Assembly (NCBI RefSeq): GCF_000302535.1
Contig: NC_018708.1
Span: forward strand, 3,286,001-3,350,000
DNA from: Acidovorax sp. KKS102
GTDB lineage: Bacteria > Pseudomonadota > Gammaproteobacteria > Burkholderiales > Burkholderiaceae_C
DNA length: 64,000 nt
Reading direction: 5' to 3'
Below the pieces are notes generated by a model. The model did not search any database and was not told the DNA's origin. It saw only the letters and a list, made by a program, of their open reading frames with translations. Each line of letters opens with the position of its first letter. Positions within the stretch are counted from its first letter, which is position 1. A program made the translations under genes and the position numbers. Shown piece after piece: positions 61,509 through 64,000 of this stretch.

Positions 61509-61856
61509 TCACACGACGTCTTCTTCGTCCCCGCCCAAGTCATCGGCCCCGCCCTGCGGTGCCTGCCCTGAGAGCCGGGGTGTGCGCTTGGCGGGTTTGG
61601 CCAGAATTTCCACATAGAACTGGGCGCCACCCTCGGCCGCCACGCCGTTGATCAAGCCAGTCAAGGCCGACAGATGCGCCACAGCGGCGTCTTCTTTGGT
61701 GCGGCCAAACCGGCAGTCAAAGTCCCAGAAGTCGGCACCTTCCGGCAGGTCGCGGCGCCGTTCGCGCTTGATGTATTTGCGGATTTCGTGCTTGACGGCA
61801 TCGAGAACGCGGTCGCGGTTCTTGCCTTCAACGTGGAGTTGGAAAGTTTTTCTCAT
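61509..61856 (-). CDS. DUF6172 family protein
   Basis: A 115-residue cytoplasmic protein: MRKTFQLHVEGKNRDRVLDA, then the basic KHEIRKYIKRERRRDLPEG and FWDFDCRFG, ending in an acidic tail (GGDEEDVV). It matches the DUF6172 family, whose role is unknown; the basic helix might contact nucleic acid. It ends at the palindromic terminator and is divergent from the diguanylate cyclase. Confidence 0.85.
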   Translation of the reverse strand: MRKTFQLHVEGKNRDRVLDAVKHEIRKYIKRERRRDLPEGADFWDFDCRFGRTKEDAAVAHLSALTGLINGVAAEGGAQFYVEILAKPAKRTPRLSGQAPQGGADDLGGDEEDVV

Positions 61857-61946
61857 GGGCGATAGTACCGCCTGCGACAGATGATCTTTGATGGCGCCTC
61901 TTCCCGGTGCCACAATGGTGCATTACTTTTGGTTACCCACCAGCCC

Positions 61947-63209
61947 ATGAACCACGACCTGCGCCTGCTGCACCTGTTGCCAGCGGCCGTGCTTGTCACA
62001 CAAGAGGGTGCCATCCGCTTTGCCAACGCCGCCAGCATGGAGCTGCTGGAGGCGCCCAGCATCGACAGCCTGATCGGGCGGCTGTCCGGCGACTTTGTGC
62101 ATCCGTTGGATCAGGTGCGCTCCACCAACCGCATCCAGCAGGTGGCCGTGCCCGAGCATGCCGGACGGCCCAACAAGTCGTCCGAGTTCCGCATCCGCAC
62201 CGAGCGGGGTAACCTGCGCATGGTGCTGATCAGCAGCGTGGCCATTGAATGGGACGGTGCGCCCGCCGTGCTCATGTGCGGCATGGACATGACGCACCAG
62301 AGCGAGATCGAGGCCCAGTTGCGCGAGAGCGAGCAGAACTTCCGGCGCCTGTTCGACAACATGCAGGACGTGTACTACCGCACCGACGCGCAGGGCATCG
62401 TGCAGCATGTAGGCCCTGGCGTGCGCCGCGTGCTCGGCTACGAACCGCATGAAATCGAAGGCCGCACCGCCGAGTCGTACTACCCCCATAGCAAGGACCG
62501 CGACGCGTTCAAGGCCGCGATCATGGAGCACGGCGAGGTGTCGGACTTTCCGGGCCAGATGGTGCGGCGCGATGGCACGGTGATCGACATCTCCATCAGC
62601 AGCCACGCGCTGTACGACTATGCCGGCAATTTTGCGGGGGTCGAGGGCATTTACCGCGACGTGACGCAGCGCAAGAACCTGGAGCGCGAACTGCAGCGCC
62701 TGGCCACCACCGACATGCTGACGGGCATTGCCAACCGCCGCGCGTTTCTGGAATGTGCTGAGTCGGCCTATGCCCATTCACGGAGCAACGGCGAGCCCCT
62801 GACCTTGCTGATGCTGGACCTGGACCACTTCAAGACCATCAACGACCGTTTTGGCCACCTGGAGGGCGACCGTGCGCTGATGGCGTTTGCGCAGGCCATC
62901 AAGGGCCAGTTGCGCGCCAGCGATGCCGTGGGCCGGCTGGGCGGCGAAGAGTTTGGCGTGCTGCTGCCGGTGACTACATTGGCTGAGGGCCTGGAGGTTG
63001 CCACGCGCATGCTGCACAGCATTCGCGCGCTGGAGCTGACGGACGATGCAGGCCACAGCTACCGCGTCACCACCAGCCTGGGTGTGAGCACCTTCCGCCA
63101 GAGCGACCGCAGCCTGCGTGACATGCTCGACCGCGCCGACCAGGCGCTGTACCTGGCCAAGCACCGGGGACGCAACCAGGTGGCTTCGCTCGAAACATTG
63201 GGCGAGTGA
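61947..63209 (+). CDS. PAS-domain diguanylate cyclase
   Basis: A 420-residue cytoplasmic signalling protein: two PAS-like domains (about 1-115 and 127-243; DVTQRKNLERELQRLA marks the PAC end) then GGDEF (about 250-415). The active motif is GGEEF at 332-336, preceded by an inhibitory RxxD site (Arg323-Asp326) at the correct spacing, so it should make c-di-GMP and be feedback-inhibited. It has no membrane segments. The start MNHDLRLLHLLPAAVLV is chosen; an in-frame ATG 22 codons upstream is possible. Confidence 0.92.
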   Translation: MNHDLRLLHLLPAAVLVTQEGAIRFANAASMELLEAPSIDSLIGRLSGDFVHPLDQVRSTNRIQQVAVPEHAGRPNKSSEFRIRTERGNLRMVLISSVAIEWDGAPAVLMCGMDMTHQSEIEAQLRESEQNFRRLFDNMQDVYYRTDAQGIVQHVGPGVRRVLGYEPHEIEGRTAESYYPHSKDRDAFKAAIMEHGEVSDFPGQMVRRDGTVIDISISSHALYDYAGNFAGVEGIYRDVTQRKNLERELQRLATTDMLTGIANRRAFLECAESAYAHSRSNGEPLTLLMLDLDHFKTINDRFGHLEGDRALMAFAQAIKGQLRASDAVGRLGGEEFGVLLPVTTLAEGLEVATRMLHSIRALELTDDAGHSYRVTTSLGVSTFRQSDRSLRDMLDRADQALYLAKHRGRNQVASLETLGE

Positions 63210-63269
63210 GCGCGTCTGTCGCCTTGAGCGGCGACGGATCAGGGCGGCGCCGAATCCCGAGGCCAGTAT

Positions 63270-63473
63270 TCAAAGGCGCATGCGTTCCTGCTGCAGGTTC
63301 CACAGGCAGGCGGCAATGCGCAGCAGCATCTCCATCACCTGCTCCGAGCCGCTGCAGGACAACTCCAGATCATCAATGATCATCGCCAGCTGCGAAATGG
63401 CGTCTTCGGGCGCGGTCGCGCCACCGCTGCGCGCCACCTCGGCAATCGCGATCAATACATCGGTGCGGTTCAT
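63270..63473 (-). CDS. Small hypothetical helical protein
   Basis: A 67-residue reading frame starting MNRTDVLIAIAEVARSGG; an in-frame Met 19 codons upstream (63530) would give 86. The product is predicted helical and acidic (DAISQLAMIIDDLEL, MEMLLRIAACLWNLQQE) with no known motif. It lies between a diguanylate cyclase and a chemotaxis receptor, transcribed with the receptor, so a role in signalling or adhesion is conceivable but unsupported. Confidence 0.55.
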   Translation of the reverse strand: MNRTDVLIAIAEVARSGGATAPEDAISQLAMIIDDLELSCSGSEQVMEMLLRIAACLWNLQQERMRL

Positions 63474-63558
63474 GGCGCAGGACTTGGCGTGGTGGGTGGC
63501 AATGTCTCTGTCACTGGCGGCATAGGCCACGCGATGCAGAGACCACGCCGCCGCCGGG

Positions 63559-64000
63559 CTAGCGGGCCGAGATGGCCAGTTGCGCGTGACTGCCAGCCCC
63601 GCGCTCCAGAGCCACAGCAGGGGGCAACCCTGCCGTTTCCAGCAAGGGTGCGCCTGCAGCAGGCAGGGGCATATCTGGCGTCAGGCGGAACTGGTGAATC
63701 ACCTCCAGCAGGCGCCTTACCTGATTCTTCATGCCGGTCGAGGCGGACGAACTGTCATCCACCAGCGCAGCGTTCTGCTGCGTGGCCGCGTCCAGCTGGC
63801 GCACGGCCTCGCCGATCTGGGCAATGCCGCGGGCCTGCTCTTGCCCCGCCTCCTTGATGGCGGTGATGAGCGATACCACCTGGTTCACATGGTGCACAGT
63901 GTTGGCCACGCGTTCACCCGCCTGCCCCACCAGGGTAGACCCGCGCTCCACGCCCTGCACGCTGGCCGAGATCAGGCCGCGAATCTCCCGGGCCGCCATG
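63559..64000 (-). CDS. Methyl-accepting chemotaxis protein, C-terminal fragment
   Basis: The last about 147 residues of a chemoreceptor whose start lies beyond the window. The returning helix of the signalling coiled coil is clear: AAREIRGLISASVQGVERG, then VNQVVSLITAIKEAGQEQA and GIAQIGEAVRQLDAATQQN, with the ASTGMKNQVRRLLEVIHQF end. The remaining tail (Pro/Ala-rich) has no pentapeptide for CheR. It senses an unknown ligand and signals to CheA. Confidence 0.9.
   Translation of the reverse strand, partial: MAAREIRGLISASVQGVERGSTLVGQAGERVANTVHHVNQVVSLITAIKEAGQEQARGIAQIGEAVRQLDAATQQNAALVDDSSSASTGMKNQVRRLLEVIHQFRLTPDMPLPAAGAPLLETAGLPPAVALERGAGSHAQLAISAR

Overview
The window looks like a chromosomal segment of a betaproteobacterium of the Comamonadaceae, Acidovorax-like. 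This rests on high GC with strongly GC-biased third positions, several Bug/TctC periplasmic binding proteins, a PHA-granule repressor (PhaR) and 3-hydroxybutyrate dehydrogenase, an EarP/Arg32-type elongation factor P pair, and a dispersed palindromic repeat (core ATAGCTGCCAGCGCTT...AGCGCT) between and inside genes. The genus is inference; no rRNA is present. Genes are tightly packed, with frequent ATGA stop/start overlaps.

Layout. 1-1.1 kb: end of a copper cluster (cupredoxin fragment, DUF411, CusF-like). 1.2-8.8 kb: P1-family peptidase, GNAT acetyltransferase, a gene-free stretch with an EAL-domain remnant, a secreted DUF3011/ricin-lectin protein, an EF-hand protein, a TAXI-type binding protein and a DUF1631 protein. 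8.9-18.3 kb: ettA, rhlE overlapping an NAD-binding oxidoreductase, an EEP-family hydrolase, an M14 carboxypeptidase lipoprotein and ybaL. 18.5-25.6 kb: tRNA-Arg, tRNA-His, ppiD, tRNA-Val, hupB, a tartrate/D-malate dehydrogenase, pgsA and uvrC. 25.7-31.9 kb: a catabolic cluster (CaiB-type CoA-transferase, HMG-CoA-lyase-like enzyme, two Bug proteins, divergent LysR regulator) in which one Bug gene is split by an 822-bp IS5-family element. 31.9-36 kb: earP-efp, rimO, phaR. 36.2-43.8 kb: tRNA-Val(GAC), an alpha/beta hydrolase coupled to relA, bdhA, a SIMPL protein, ompR-envZ. 43.9-48.5 kb: a D-glucarate pathway (kdgD, Bug protein, gudD) with a divergent LacI regulator and a perfect palindromic operator. 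48.6-53.6 kb: ispF, ispD, mfd. 53.7-56.6 kb: a membrane protein, a ParD-like/methionine aminopeptidase pair under an 18-bp palindrome, a DUF3149 protein and serB. 56.7-58.6 kb: a nitric-oxide stress module (nsrR, ytfE/RIC, truncated haemoglobin). 58.6-64 kb: small proteins, yciH, DUF2721, a second DEAD-box helicase, DUF6172, a PAS-GGDEF diguanylate cyclase and the C-terminus of a chemotaxis receptor.

Most of the window is ordinary housekeeping and catabolic content. The least ordinary signal is palindromic DNA lying inside open reading frames. ispD carries an insertion of about 30 residues built on a perfect 15-bp inverted repeat. earP contains a copy of the genome's dispersed repeat. The signal peptide of the SIMPL protein aligns with that repeat over its whole length. 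Other points are an 89-bp out-of-frame overlap in which the RGG tail of RhlE and a Rossmann nucleotide-binding loop share DNA, and the coupling of an antitoxin-like gene to a methionine aminopeptidase. I saw no CRISPR array, prophage or recognisable defence island.
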